Source: Aliidiomarina minuta | GTDB lineage: Bacteria > Pseudomonadota > Gammaproteobacteria > Enterobacterales > Alteromonadaceae | NCBI RefSeq assembly: GCF_003987145.1 | Contig: NZ_PIPL01000001.1 | Coordinates: 1,302,001-1,366,000 of the forward strand | Direction: 5' to 3' | Length of the DNA: 64,000 bases | Shown here: piece by piece, positions 8,427-15,310 of the stretch | Numbering within the stretch: the stretch's first letter is position 1 | Layout: each line of letters begins with the position of its first letter | Notes under the pieces: model-generated | The model's input: the letters and a program-made list of their open reading frames with translations, nothing else | What the model was told of the DNA's origin: nothing | Database searches by the model: none | Translations under genes and position numbers: made by a program

Positions 8427-8873
8427 TTAGGGTTCGACGTCGCGGGAGATGGGGTTTTGCAGTGAGATTAAGGTGTCGGTTGACTGGATTTCATCGATGA
8501 CCTGAATGCGCTCTATCAGTAGTCGCTGCAAATCATCAATTGAGCGCACCATCACCTTGATGAAAATACTGTACTGACCGGTGGTATAAAAAGCTTCTGT
8601 GACTTCGGGTAAAGCCTCTAGTTTCGCCAGTGCTTTTGGGTAATCGCCAGCTTGCTGCAATATAATGCCAATAAAACAAGTCACATCATAACCCAGTCGC
8701 TTTGCATCTACCTGCAGTTGCGCGCCTGTGATCACGCCTGATTGCTTCATTTTCTCGACACGGACATGGACCGTCGCGGGACTAACGCCGTTCTCTTTAG
8801 CTATTTCTGCGTAAGAACGCCTGGCATTTGTCATCAATGCTCGCAGAATCATTTTATCCAGATTATCGATCAT
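8427..8873 (-). CDS. asnC: Lrp/AsnC family regulator AsnC
   Basis: A 148-residue Lrp/AsnC protein. The N-terminal helix-turn-helix (NLDKMILRALMTNARRSYAE through VSPATVHVRVEKMKQSG) is followed by a ligand-binding RAM domain (TCFIGIILQQAGDYPKAL and onward). Length and sequence match AsnC, which senses asparagine and activates asnA. The asparagine synthetase gene asnA is divergently transcribed from the shared 166-bp upstream region, the same arrangement as in Escherichia coli. The ATG is preceded by an AAGGTG ribosome site. Confidence 0.93.
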   Translation of the reverse strand: MIDNLDKMILRALMTNARRSYAEIAKENGVSPATVHVRVEKMKQSGVITGAQLQVDAKRLGYDVTCFIGIILQQAGDYPKALAKLEALPEVTEAFYTTGQYSIFIKVMVRSIDDLQRLLIERIQVIDEIQSTDTLISLQNPISRDVEP

Positions 8874-9039
8874 TTAATTTCACACCTTAAAACCCGACAT
8901 GAATTATTCATTCATTAATAAAAACGGAAATTATGCGTTAAATAAAACCATAAAAGCAATATTAAATAAAGGACATTGATTTATTTAACCATTCAGCCAA
9001 TGATTGAACTATCCGATATTGAATAAACAGGTGATAACA
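8874..9039. promoter_or_regulatory. asnC-asnA divergent control region with candidate AsnC site
   Basis: The 166-bp A+T-rich gap between divergent asnC and asnA contains a perfect palindrome, ATGAAT-T-ATTCAT (8899-8911), close to the asnC start. Lrp-type regulators bind similar A+T-rich dyads. The asnA ribosome site AGGTGA lies just before its ATG at 9040. No single promoter stands out, so the operator call is tentative. Confidence 0.45.
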
Positions 9040-10029
9040 ATGAAAGCAGATTATTTGCAACGCCAACACAAAATTCGCTTTATCAAACAGGCTTTTACTG
9101 ACGCCCTTTGTGCTGAACTTAGTCTGACCGAAGTGCAGGCCCCTTTGTTAACCGACCCCAGCGAGGGGGTGCAGGACAGCCTTTCCGGGCATGAAAAAGC
9201 GGTCAAGGTAAGCGTCAGTTCGCTACAGACTGAGTATGAAATAGTGCATTCACTGGCAAAGTGGAAACGCCAGTTACTGGGTCGTTATGGGTTTCAGCCT
9301 GGCGAAGGCATTGTCACTCAGATGAAGGCCTTACGCCCTGATGAAGAACGGCTCTCGGCAGTCCATTCGGTGTTTGTTGACCAGTGGGACTGGGAGCAGG
9401 CTGTAGCCCCTGAGCGTCGCACTTCGGCGCAGCTTAAAGAAGCAGCTTCCGCGGTATACAAAGCACTGCGAACTACCCTTTCGCAAATACAAATGGAATA
9501 CAGCAGCCGCCTTGAACTGCCCCGTGAACTCACCTTTATTAGCACCGAACAACTCCTGCAACGCTACCCGGATAAAAGCCCTAAAGAACGGGAGCGGGAA
9601 GTTACCAAAATACATAAAGCGGTTTTCATTACCGGTATTGGTGCAGCGTTAAGCGATGGTATCCGCCACGATGTGCGTGCACCGGACTATGATGACTGGA
9701 CCACTATGGATGAACATGGAGAACAAGGCCTGAACGGCGATTTGCTGGTCTGGAGCGACGTGTTAGATGATGCTATTGAGCTTTCATCTATGGGCATTCG
9801 GGTCGATAAAACGGCTTTGCTGCATCAGCTCGAGCTTTCCGGTCGCCAGGAGTCAGCTAAGTTACCCTGGCATCAGGCGTTGTTAAGTGGCGAGTTGCCC
9901 GCCAGTGTAGGTGGAGGCATTGGTCAGTCACGGGTTTGTATGTTCCTGATGCAGCAGCCACATATTGGCTATGTGCAACCAGGCGTCTGGTGCGCTGATA
10001 CGCATAGGGAACATGCTGAATTGTTGTAG
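9040..10029 (+). CDS. asnA: Aspartate--ammonia ligase (asparagine synthetase A)
   Basis: A 329-residue protein that makes L-asparagine from aspartate, ammonia and ATP, a cytoplasmic enzyme structurally related to class II aminoacyl-tRNA synthetases. Visible family blocks: QDSLSGHEKAVKV, EYEIVHSLAKWKR, ALRPDEERLSAVHSVFVDQWDW, RHDVRAPDYDDW, LSSMGIRVD and GGGIGQSR near the C-terminus. The ATG at 9040 (MKADYLQRQHKIRF) matches the start of known AsnA and has an AGGTGA ribosome site; an in-frame TTG at 9004 would add 12 unrelated residues. The gene is divergent from its likely activator asnC. A repeat cluster begins 7 bp after the stop. Confidence 0.96.
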   Translation: MKADYLQRQHKIRFIKQAFTDALCAELSLTEVQAPLLTDPSEGVQDSLSGHEKAVKVSVSSLQTEYEIVHSLAKWKRQLLGRYGFQPGEGIVTQMKALRPDEERLSAVHSVFVDQWDWEQAVAPERRTSAQLKEAASAVYKALRTTLSQIQMEYSSRLELPRELTFISTEQLLQRYPDKSPKEREREVTKIHKAVFITGIGAALSDGIRHDVRAPDYDDWTTMDEHGEQGLNGDLLVWSDVLDDAIELSSMGIRVDKTALLHQLELSGRQESAKLPWHQALLSGELPASVGGGIGQSRVCMFLMQQPHIGYVQPGVWCADTHREHAELL

Positions 10030-10035
10030 CCGGAG

Positions 10036-10227
10036 GTGGTGAAAAAGACGGGGTCAGAGCTGAAATTCACCACTTTTAAAGACACCGGATACTAGTATAG
10101 ACTTGGCTTACAGAGCTAAAACCCGCCACTATTAGATGGTGAATTTTAGCTCTGACCCCGATTTTATCCTAGCTCTGACCCCGATTTTATCCGGTGGTTA
10201 ATTTTAGCCCTGACCCCGATTTTATCC
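10036..10227. repeat. Palindromic repeat cluster C (GGGGTCAGAGCTAAAA family)
   Basis: The first unit (from 10036) is complete: GTGGTGAA, AAAGAC, the core with one change, then TTCACCAC. A degraded forward copy follows (near 10113). Three reverse copies then occur in a row, each ending GACCCCGATTTTATCC, the last with the CAGGGCT variant that dominates cluster D. Flanking genes asnA and bfr converge on the cluster, and both stops lie within 7 bp. The three GACCCCGATTTTATCC tails indicate local tandem duplication. Confidence 0.85.
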
Positions 10228-10233
10228 GCACGT

Positions 10234-10692
10234 TTAGAGTTGGGCCTGGAGGTAGATTTGTTCGCCGAGGGTTTCCATCAGGCCGAGTTGCTGGCGTAGC
10301 CAGTAGGCGTGATCTTCTTCGGTGTCCTGGAGGATTTTAACCAGCATGTCGCGGGTTACATAGTCCTGCTGCTCTTCACAATAGGCAATGGCTTTTTTCA
10401 GGGTTTTGGCGTTATCGCGTTCCAGTTGCAGACCGGTTTCGAGCATTTCTTTAACGCTTTTACCTAGCGGATATTCAACCCGCGTGCGCATATCCGGCTT
10501 ACCGCCTAAAAATAAAATCCGCTCAATAAGCAGGTTGGCGTGCAAACGTTCGTCATCTGCCTCGTGGGCAATGCGTTCATGCAGTTTGCTAAAACCCCAG
10601 TCGTCAAAGAACTGCGCATGCGCTGTATACTCATCAATTGAGGTTAACTCATAGGACAGCAGCCCGTTTAAATGTTTAATAACGTCTGACAT
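10234..10692 (-). CDS. bfr: Bacterioferritin, ferroxidase-type subunit without the heme methionine
   Basis: A 152-residue four-helix ferritin-like protein. By alignment with E. coli Bfr, all di-iron ligands are present: E15 (for E18), E48 (E51), H51 (H54), a Glu in LQLERDNAK (E94), and the EEDH group (E127/H130). The residue matching the heme ligand Met52 is arginine (DDERLHA), so this subunit should not coordinate heme at the dimer interface. Its predicted role is Fe(II) oxidation and storage in a 24-mer shell. It lies 9 bp after a second bfr that has the opposite pattern of ligands, which strongly suggests a mixed shell. Confidence is high for the family and good for the division of labour. 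Confidence 0.93.
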   Translation of the reverse strand: MSDVIKHLNGLLSYELTSIDEYTAHAQFFDDWGFSKLHERIAHEADDERLHANLLIERILFLGGKPDMRTRVEYPLGKSVKEMLETGLQLERDNAKTLKKAIAYCEEQQDYVTRDMLVKILQDTEEDHAYWLRQQLGLMETLGEQIYLQAQL

Positions 10693-10701
10693 GTCGTCTC
10701 C

Positions 10702-11166
10702 TTACAGCTTACTTTGCAGGTATTGTTCAACGCCCAGGCTAACAATAAGATCCAGCTGAGTTTCCAGCCAGTCCTGATGTTCTTCCTGTTGCACTAAAAT
10801 TTTATTGAGCTGGTCACGGGTCACGTAGTCCTGCTTTTGTTCACACAGGGTCATGGCTTCACGAAGGGCTTTGACATCCTCGCTTTGCATTTTCAAATCC
10901 AGTTTCAGCATTTCCGCTGGATCTTCACCAATATACAGCTTACCCAGTTCTTGCAGGTTAGGCAGTCCTTGCAGAAACAAAATACGCTCGATAACTACAT
11001 CGGCATGCTTCATTTCTTCAATAGAGGCTTTATAAATAACAGAATTAAGCTCGCTAAAGCCCCAGTTTTTATACATGCGGGCATGCAAAAAATACTGGTT
11101 GATGGCGGTAAGTTTGCGGGTAAGCACCAGGTTTAAGGTGCTGATAACTTGCGGATCGCTCTGCAT
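10702..11166 (-). CDS. bfr: Bacterioferritin, heme-binding subunit with degenerate ferroxidase site
   Basis: A 154-residue bacterioferritin starting MQSDPQVISTLNLVL. A longer frame from 11223 would add 19 unrelated residues and overlap bfd; the ATG at 11166 has an AAAGGAG ribosome site. Numbering matches E. coli Bfr: Met52 (IEEMKHAD), the heme ligand, is kept, as are E51, H54 and H130. Three ferroxidase carboxylates are lost: residue 18 is Lys, 94 is Gln and 127 is Gln. The subunit should bind heme and serve electron transfer for iron release, while its partner oxidises iron. Two-gene bacterioferritins with split functions are known in other proteobacteria. Confidence 0.93.
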   Translation of the reverse strand: MQSDPQVISTLNLVLTRKLTAINQYFLHARMYKNWGFSELNSVIYKASIEEMKHADVVIERILFLQGLPNLQELGKLYIGEDPAEMLKLDLKMQSEDVKALREAMTLCEQKQDYVTRDQLNKILVQQEEHQDWLETQLDLIVSLGVEQYLQSKL

Positions 11167-11210
11167 AGAACGTGCACTCCTTTTTCCAAAAAACGAGTTG
11201 GACTCATTTT

Positions 11211-11432
11211 TTAAGGATAGCACATTCCTAATCCCGGTGCGGTATCAACCGTAACCGGGGTGGATTGGTTCTGCAGTGCTTCGTCTAAGACTTCTTTCGC
11301 ATGGCAGGTGCAGCGGCCACATTGTGAACCCACTCCATTTTCCTGACGCAGGCAACGCATGGAGACTGCGCCCTGCGCTACCGCACGATGAATGTCTTTA
11401 TCGGTAACTGCTTTACATAAACATACATACAT
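11211..11432 (-). CDS. bfd: Bacterioferritin-associated ferredoxin Bfd
   Basis: A 73-residue BFD-like [2Fe-2S] protein. Cysteines C4 and C6 in MYVCLCKAVTD and the later pair in GSQCGRCTC fit the cluster ligands. Bfd docks on bacterioferritin near heme and passes electrons inward so stored Fe(III) can be reduced and mobilised. It is the first gene of the bfd-bfr-bfr operon, 44 bp ahead of the heme-binding subunit. A Fur box overlaps the promoter, fitting expression under iron limitation. No Shine-Dalgarno sequence is visible, and the likely transcription start falls at or next to the ATG. Confidence 0.93.
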   Translation of the reverse strand: MYVCLCKAVTDKDIHRAVAQGAVSMRCLRQENGVGSQCGRCTCHAKEVLDEALQNQSTPVTVDTAPGLGMCYP

Positions 11433-11438
11433 GAACTT

Positions 11439-11467
11439 ATTAAAGCAGAGATGATAACGATTATCAA
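11439..11467 (-). promoter_or_regulatory. bfd promoter with Fur box
   Basis: On the minus strand a TTGATA -35 box (11462-11467) and a TTTAAT -10 box (11439-11444) are 17 bp apart. The dyad TGATAA-CGA-TTATCA (11452-11466) overlaps the -35 box and spacer and resembles the Fur consensus core. Iron-loaded Fur would block this promoter. The expected start site is about 6-7 bp past the -10 box, at the bfd ATG. Confidence 0.72.
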
Positions 11468-11576
11468 CAGTATTCGTATTAATTACTGGTTATTTTCGCC
11501 CTTGAATAATGAAAGCCCAACTACAATGCTTTATATTGGTTCGCAACTGGTTGAAATAAAACAAACAAGGACTTTC

Positions 11577-12092
11577 ATGCGCCGACCAAGTAAAGGCTCA
11601 CGATTATTGACCCTGTTATTGCTCAGTAGCGCTGGATGGTGGTTGCTGACCGAGGGCGCGAGCCACGGCTGGATGGTCGGTGTTCCTGCGGTGTTAGCGA
11701 CCACGGCATTGGCTTTCCGACTGCAAAATAATCAGGCGCCTGCGCTGCGCTGGCATTACCTGCCTGTATTTGTCTGGTTTTTTATCAGCCGCTCGGTGAT
11801 AGCTGGCCTGGATGTCGCACGGCGCACCTTAAAACCGCAAATGGACCTCAACCCCGGCATAATAAGTTACCCCTCACAATTGCCCGACGGCACGCCCCGG
11901 CTCTTATTTGCCGGAGTTATCAGTCTGCTTCCCGGAACTCTTTGCGCCGAATTTGATGGCGACTGGGTGGTTCTGCATGTACTTGACCTCAACGATAATA
12001 TCAGTGAGGACAGTCTGCAGGTAGAACGCCATATTGCGCGCTTATTTGATGCACCGGTGCCAAGCGCCAGCAAGGAGATGAAGTTTGAATAA
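11577..12092 (+). CDS. mnhE: Na+/H+ antiporter subunit E (MnhE/MrpE)
   Basis: A 171-residue protein, the first gene of an eight-gene Mrp/Mbh-like antiporter operon. Two or three N-terminal membrane segments precede a soluble domain with the MrpE pattern: FFISRSVIAGLDVARRTLKP, GVISLLPGTLCAEFDGDWVVLHVLD. The ATG at 11577 (MRRPSKGSRLL) follows an AAGGA ribosome site; an upstream frame reaching 11451 would run across the Fur box. MrpE is required for a stable complex, but its exact role is unclear. The following gene starts inside its last codons. Confidence 0.88.
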   Translation: MRRPSKGSRLLTLLLLSSAGWWLLTEGASHGWMVGVPAVLATTALAFRLQNNQAPALRWHYLPVFVWFFISRSVIAGLDVARRTLKPQMDLNPGIISYPSQLPDGTPRLLFAGVISLLPGTLCAEFDGDWVVLHVLDLNDNISEDSLQVERHIARLFDAPVPSASKEMKFE

Positions 12093-12357
12093 CATGTGGT
12101 GGATAGCTGCACTGATATTGCTACTAACCCTGCTGGTCGGCCTGATCAGAGTCTGGCATGGGCCCGACAGAGCCGATCGTATGCTAGCTGCACAGTTATT
12201 CGGTAGCACTGGCGTCGCTTTACTGCTGGTTCTGGCCCAGGCCATGCAACAACCAGCATTGCGCGACGTAGCGCTGGTACTGGCTTTACTGGCCGTGCTG
12301 GCGATGGTTGCTTTTGTACATAAGGTCAAACAACCTAAACCTGGAGGCGACTCATGA
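12085..12357 (+). CDS. mnhF: Na+/H+ antiporter subunit F (MnhF/MrpF)
   Basis: A 90-residue protein with three membrane segments and the MrpF/PhaF motif LIRVWHGPDRADRMLAAQL. The start is probably TTG at 12085, because GGAG at 12074-12077 sits 7 bp before it; an ATG at 12094 would be 16 bp away. It overlaps mnhE by 8 bp and mnhG by 4 bp. MrpF is a small structural subunit of the antiporter complex. Family assignment is firm despite the short length. Confidence 0.87.
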   Translation: MNNMWWIAALILLLTLLVGLIRVWHGPDRADRMLAAQLFGSTGVALLLVLAQAMQQPALRDVALVLALLAVLAMVAFVHKVKQPKPGGDS

Positions 12358-12644
12358 CTGGGCTTGCCTTAATACAGGGGCTGTTGCTGGCGGCTGGTTG
12401 TTTATTTTTTATTGTGGGGACGGTTGGCCTGTTGCGCTTCCCCGACGTATACACCCGCATTCACGCACTTACCAAAGCCGATAACCTGGGATTAGGCCTT
12501 ATTGTCCTGGCCTTGTTACCTAGTGTGCAGCACCTGAGCCAGGCCGCGAAATTGATTCTGATCTGGATTCTGGTGCTTGCGGCCAGTTCCACTGCGGGTT
12601 ACCTGATTGCCCGTTACAGCAGACGTCATGAGGACACTAAATGA
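12354..12644 (+). CDS. mnhG: Na+/H+ antiporter subunit G (MnhG/MrpG)
   Basis: A 96-residue protein with three membrane segments and the conserved MrpG block GLLRFPDVYTRIHALTKADNLG. It is ATGA-coupled to the gene before and to the gene after. The order E-F-G at the start of the operon differs from the A-to-G order of the classical Bacillus mrp operon and resembles rearranged clusters seen in other bacteria and in Mbh-type complexes. Confidence 0.9.
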   Translation: MTGLALIQGLLLAAGCLFFIVGTVGLLRFPDVYTRIHALTKADNLGLGLIVLALLPSVQHLSQAAKLILIWILVLAASSTAGYLIARYSRRHEDTK

Positions 12645-13567
12645 TGCTCTGGGCTTTTGATATTATTCTCGGCCTGGGTCTGCTGGCCACTGCTGGCGGC
12701 GTTTTTCTGTCCCGTGATTTATTTCGCGCGGTGATTATGTTTATCGCGTTTGGCCTGTTACTGGCATTAACCTGGGTACGCCTGGATGCGCCGGATCTTG
12801 CTCTGGCTGAAGCGGCTATTGGTGCCGGGCTCACCGGTGTATTACTGCTGGACACTATGGGCCACCTGAGAGACAAAGAAGATAACAGCCCACGCCATGC
12901 TATCTGGTGGCCCTTAATTGCCAGTGGCGGCCTGTGCGTTCTTATCGTAAGTGCCTTGCTATTCAGCCCGGAACCGATGATTTCGCTGGCCGATGAAGTA
13001 GCTCAGGCACTGCCTGACAGCGGTGTCGATCACGCCATTACCGCAGTTTTACTGAACTTTCGCAGTTATGACACCTTGCTTGAAATTGCCGTGCTGCTGG
13101 TAGCCGTAGTTGTTGCCATGGCGTTACGTACCGAACAAATTGATCCTGAAGCCCTGCAGGAAAGCCTGAAGAAACAGCGTGACCCGCTGTTACGAGGCTT
13201 GATCAATCGGTTACTGCCACTGATGTTACTGGTCGCTATTTATGTGCTCTGGGCCGGTTCTTATCAGCCCGGTGGCGCTTTCCAGGCGGGCGCTATTCTG
13301 GCCGCTGCCGGAGTGTTTATGCGTCTTTCTGGTTACGACGTTATTTCCTCGTCCACTCGCTTATTGCGAGTCGGACTGGCGCTCGGTTTCCTCATCTTCC
13401 TGCTGGTCGCCAGCAGCGTGATGATTGGCGGCCGCCCTTTCCTGACTTACCCCGAGGGCCTGGCAGGAAACCTTATTTTCTTTATTGAAGCCATGCTAAC
13501 CCTGTCTATTGGCCTCATTCTGTTCAGTCTTTTTGTGCAGGCACCGGAGGCTGATGATGAGCACTGA
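12641..13567 (+). CDS. DUF4040 (MbhD-like) and MnhB fusion subunit
   Basis: A 308-residue protein of about nine membrane segments. The N-terminal part (about 1-90: LFRAVIMFIAFGLLLALTWVRLDAPDLALAEAAIGAG) is the DUF4040/MbhD module, normally the C-terminal part of MrpA. The middle (about 100-170: AITAVLLNFRSYDTLLEIAVLLVAV) resembles MbhE. The last third (GSYQPGGAFQAGAILAAAGVFMRL) is the MnhB domain. So the hydrophilic-face part of MrpA is joined to MrpB here rather than to the large antiporter domain. It overlaps both neighbours and must be part of the same complex. Confidence 0.85.
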   Translation: MMLWAFDIILGLGLLATAGGVFLSRDLFRAVIMFIAFGLLLALTWVRLDAPDLALAEAAIGAGLTGVLLLDTMGHLRDKEDNSPRHAIWWPLIASGGLCVLIVSALLFSPEPMISLADEVAQALPDSGVDHAITAVLLNFRSYDTLLEIAVLLVAVVVAMALRTEQIDPEALQESLKKQRDPLLRGLINRLLPLMLLVAIYVLWAGSYQPGGAFQAGAILAAAGVFMRLSGYDVISSSTRLLRVGLALGFLIFLLVASSVMIGGRPFLTYPEGLAGNLIFFIEAMLTLSIGLILFSLFVQAPEADDEH

Positions 13568-13859
13568 TTTGTGGTTTGCTGTAGTCGGCGCTCTGATAAT
13601 TGCCATGGCGCTGTTCACTTTTATTCGCCATACCCACTTACTGCGCCGTATTCTGGCCTTTAACATCATGGGCTCTGGCGTTTTCCTGATTATGGTTGGC
13701 CTGGCCCAGCACGATCAACAAACCGACCCCGTGCCTCAGGCACTGGTGCTGACCGGTATTGTAGTGGCAGTGTCAGCGACCGCTTTGGCGCTGATTATTT
13801 TCCGCCGGTTTTATAAAGCCAGCGGCCAGACCCAGCTGGATGAGGACACCGAGCAATGA
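13557..13859 (+). CDS. mnhC: Na+/H+ antiporter subunit C (MnhC/MrpC, NuoK-like)
   Basis: A 100-residue NuoK-like protein with three membrane segments; MrpC motifs include FNIMGSGVFLIMVGLA and PQALVLTGIVVAVSATALALIIF. Two ATGs lie at 13554 and 13557; GGAGG at 13546-13550 favours the second (6-bp spacing). It overlaps the preceding MnhB-fusion gene by 11 bp and mnhD by 4 bp. In complex-I-type antiporters this subunit packs between the core and the antiporter modules. Confidence 0.9.
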   Translation: MSTDLWFAVVGALIIAMALFTFIRHTHLLRRILAFNIMGSGVFLIMVGLAQHDQQTDPVPQALVLTGIVVAVSATALALIIFRRFYKASGQTQLDEDTEQ

Positions 13860-15310
13860 ATCTGATGCCGCTGTTGCTTATTATCCCGTTGGCCTGGGCA
13901 CTGATTAGTCTGCTTGCTCCACGTCTGCCTATTGGTTTGCTGGCTATTGTCGGCATGCTGATCCAGCTATTCGCGTCTGCAATGCTTTGGTTCAGCGTGC
14001 ATGTAAATGGCCCGGAAAGTTATGCCATTGGCGACTGGATGGCGCCGCTTGGCATTACCCTGATCGCCGATGGGCTGACCGCCACTTTGCTCGCTATGAC
14101 CGCGCTGATAGCTATTATCTGTGCTTTTTATGCGCTTTTTTATTTACGCCAGTACCCACGCGAACAGCGCTTTTTCTGGCCTCTGTTCTGGTTCCTTCTG
14201 GCCGCGCTTAATGGCATCTGGCTGGCCGCTGACTTATTTAATCTCTACGTTGGTTTAGAACTATTAACCCTGGCCGCCGTTGGCATGGTCGCATTGACTG
14301 CCGACAAACAGGCTCTGGCCGCTGGTCTGCGTTATCTGTACGCGGCTCTGCTCGGCTCGCTGGCTTATTTGCTTGGCGTTGCTTTGTTGTACGGCGCTTA
14401 TGGCACTTTATCGCTGGGCCAGCTCAGCAATATGCTCGAGCCCAATATCACCACTCAGGTCGCTTTGGGGTTAATGACCCTGGGTCTGTTAATGAAAAGC
14501 GCGGTATTTCCATTGCATACCTGGCTGCCCCCAGCCCACGGCGGCGCTCTGGCCCCAGTCAGTGCATTGCTTTCTGCGCTGGTGGTAAAAGCCTCTTTTT
14601 ATATTCTGGCGCGGCTCTGGTTGCAGGCAGGTTTTGACATTATGCCAGTCAGTGCGGCGCAACTGCTTGGGCTCATGGGCGCAGGGGCTATTGTCTGGGG
14701 AGGCTGGCAAGCCATGCGCCAGAGCGATATCAAAATGCTGGTGGCCTATTCAACGGTGGCTCAGCTGGGCTACCTGATGTTGCTGTTCCCGCTCGCTATT
14801 GGTGTATCCGCGATCTCTGCCACCCTGGCCTGGCAGGGAACCATGTTTCATTTACTGTCTCACGGTTTTGCTAAAGCCGCTATGTTCCTCTCGGTCGGTA
14901 CCCTGGTACTGGCAGTGGGTAAAAAAGGACTGGATGATATGGCGGGCATCAGTCGCCAGTTACCGCTGTCGTTATTTGCCTTCGGTTTGTCGGCTATCAG
15001 CATTATGGGCCTGCCGCCTAGTGGCGGTTTTAATGCCAAGTGGTTATTACTGCAAAGTGCCATTAGCAGTGGCCAATGGCACTGGATGATCGTTCTCGTG
15101 CTCGGTGGGTTGCTGACCGCCGGGTATGTATTTCGGGTGTTTCGTATATCTTTTGTCGATGGCCCGCCAACGGACATTAAACCCACACCCCTGCCCCTTG
15201 AGCTGAGCGCGTTATTGCTCGCCGTCATTGCTATTGGACTGGGTTTTGTGTCCTCATGGCCGCTCGCCAGTATGAGCGTCACCGAGCTGTTACCCGGAGG
15301 GTCGTTATGA
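13856..15310 (+). CDS. mnhD: Na+/H+ antiporter subunit D (MnhD-like, first antiporter module)
   Basis: A 484-residue protein with about 14 membrane segments of the NuoL/M/N-MrpA/D family. The conserved TM5 glutamate is present (E135 in YVGLELLTL), as are the TM7 lysine region (MKSAVFPLHTWLPPAHGGA) and the TM8 region (ALVVKASFYI). It should carry ions across the membrane as one of three such modules in this operon. It is ATGA-coupled to mnhC. The next gene begins at its stop, with GGAGG within its own last codons. Confidence 0.92.
   Translation: MNLMPLLLIIPLAWALISLLAPRLPIGLLAIVGMLIQLFASAMLWFSVHVNGPESYAIGDWMAPLGITLIADGLTATLLAMTALIAIICAFYALFYLRQYPREQRFFWPLFWFLLAALNGIWLAADLFNLYVGLELLTLAAVGMVALTADKQALAAGLRYLYAALLGSLAYLLGVALLYGAYGTLSLGQLSNMLEPNITTQVALGLMTLGLLMKSAVFPLHTWLPPAHGGALAPVSALLSALVVKASFYILARLWLQAGFDIMPVSAAQLLGLMGAGAIVWGGWQAMRQSDIKMLVAYSTVAQLGYLMLLFPLAIGVSAISATLAWQGTMFHLLSHGFAKAAMFLSVGTLVLAVGKKGLDDMAGISRQLPLSLFAFGLSAISIMGLPPSGGFNAKWLLLQSAISSGQWHWMIVLVLGGLLTAGYVFRVFRISFVDGPPTDIKPTPLPLELSALLLAVIAIGLGFVSSWPLASMSVTELLPGGSL

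Noticed and set aside
9004..9039. TTG start for asnA giving 12 extra residues
   Set aside because: The extra residues do not match AsnA, and the ATG at 9040 has its own ribosome site and matches the known N-terminus.
11167..11223. Longer start for the heme-binding bacterioferritin
   Set aside because: It would overlap bfd and add 19 residues unlike the family; the ATG at 11166 has AAAGGAG upstream and puts Met52 at the standard position.
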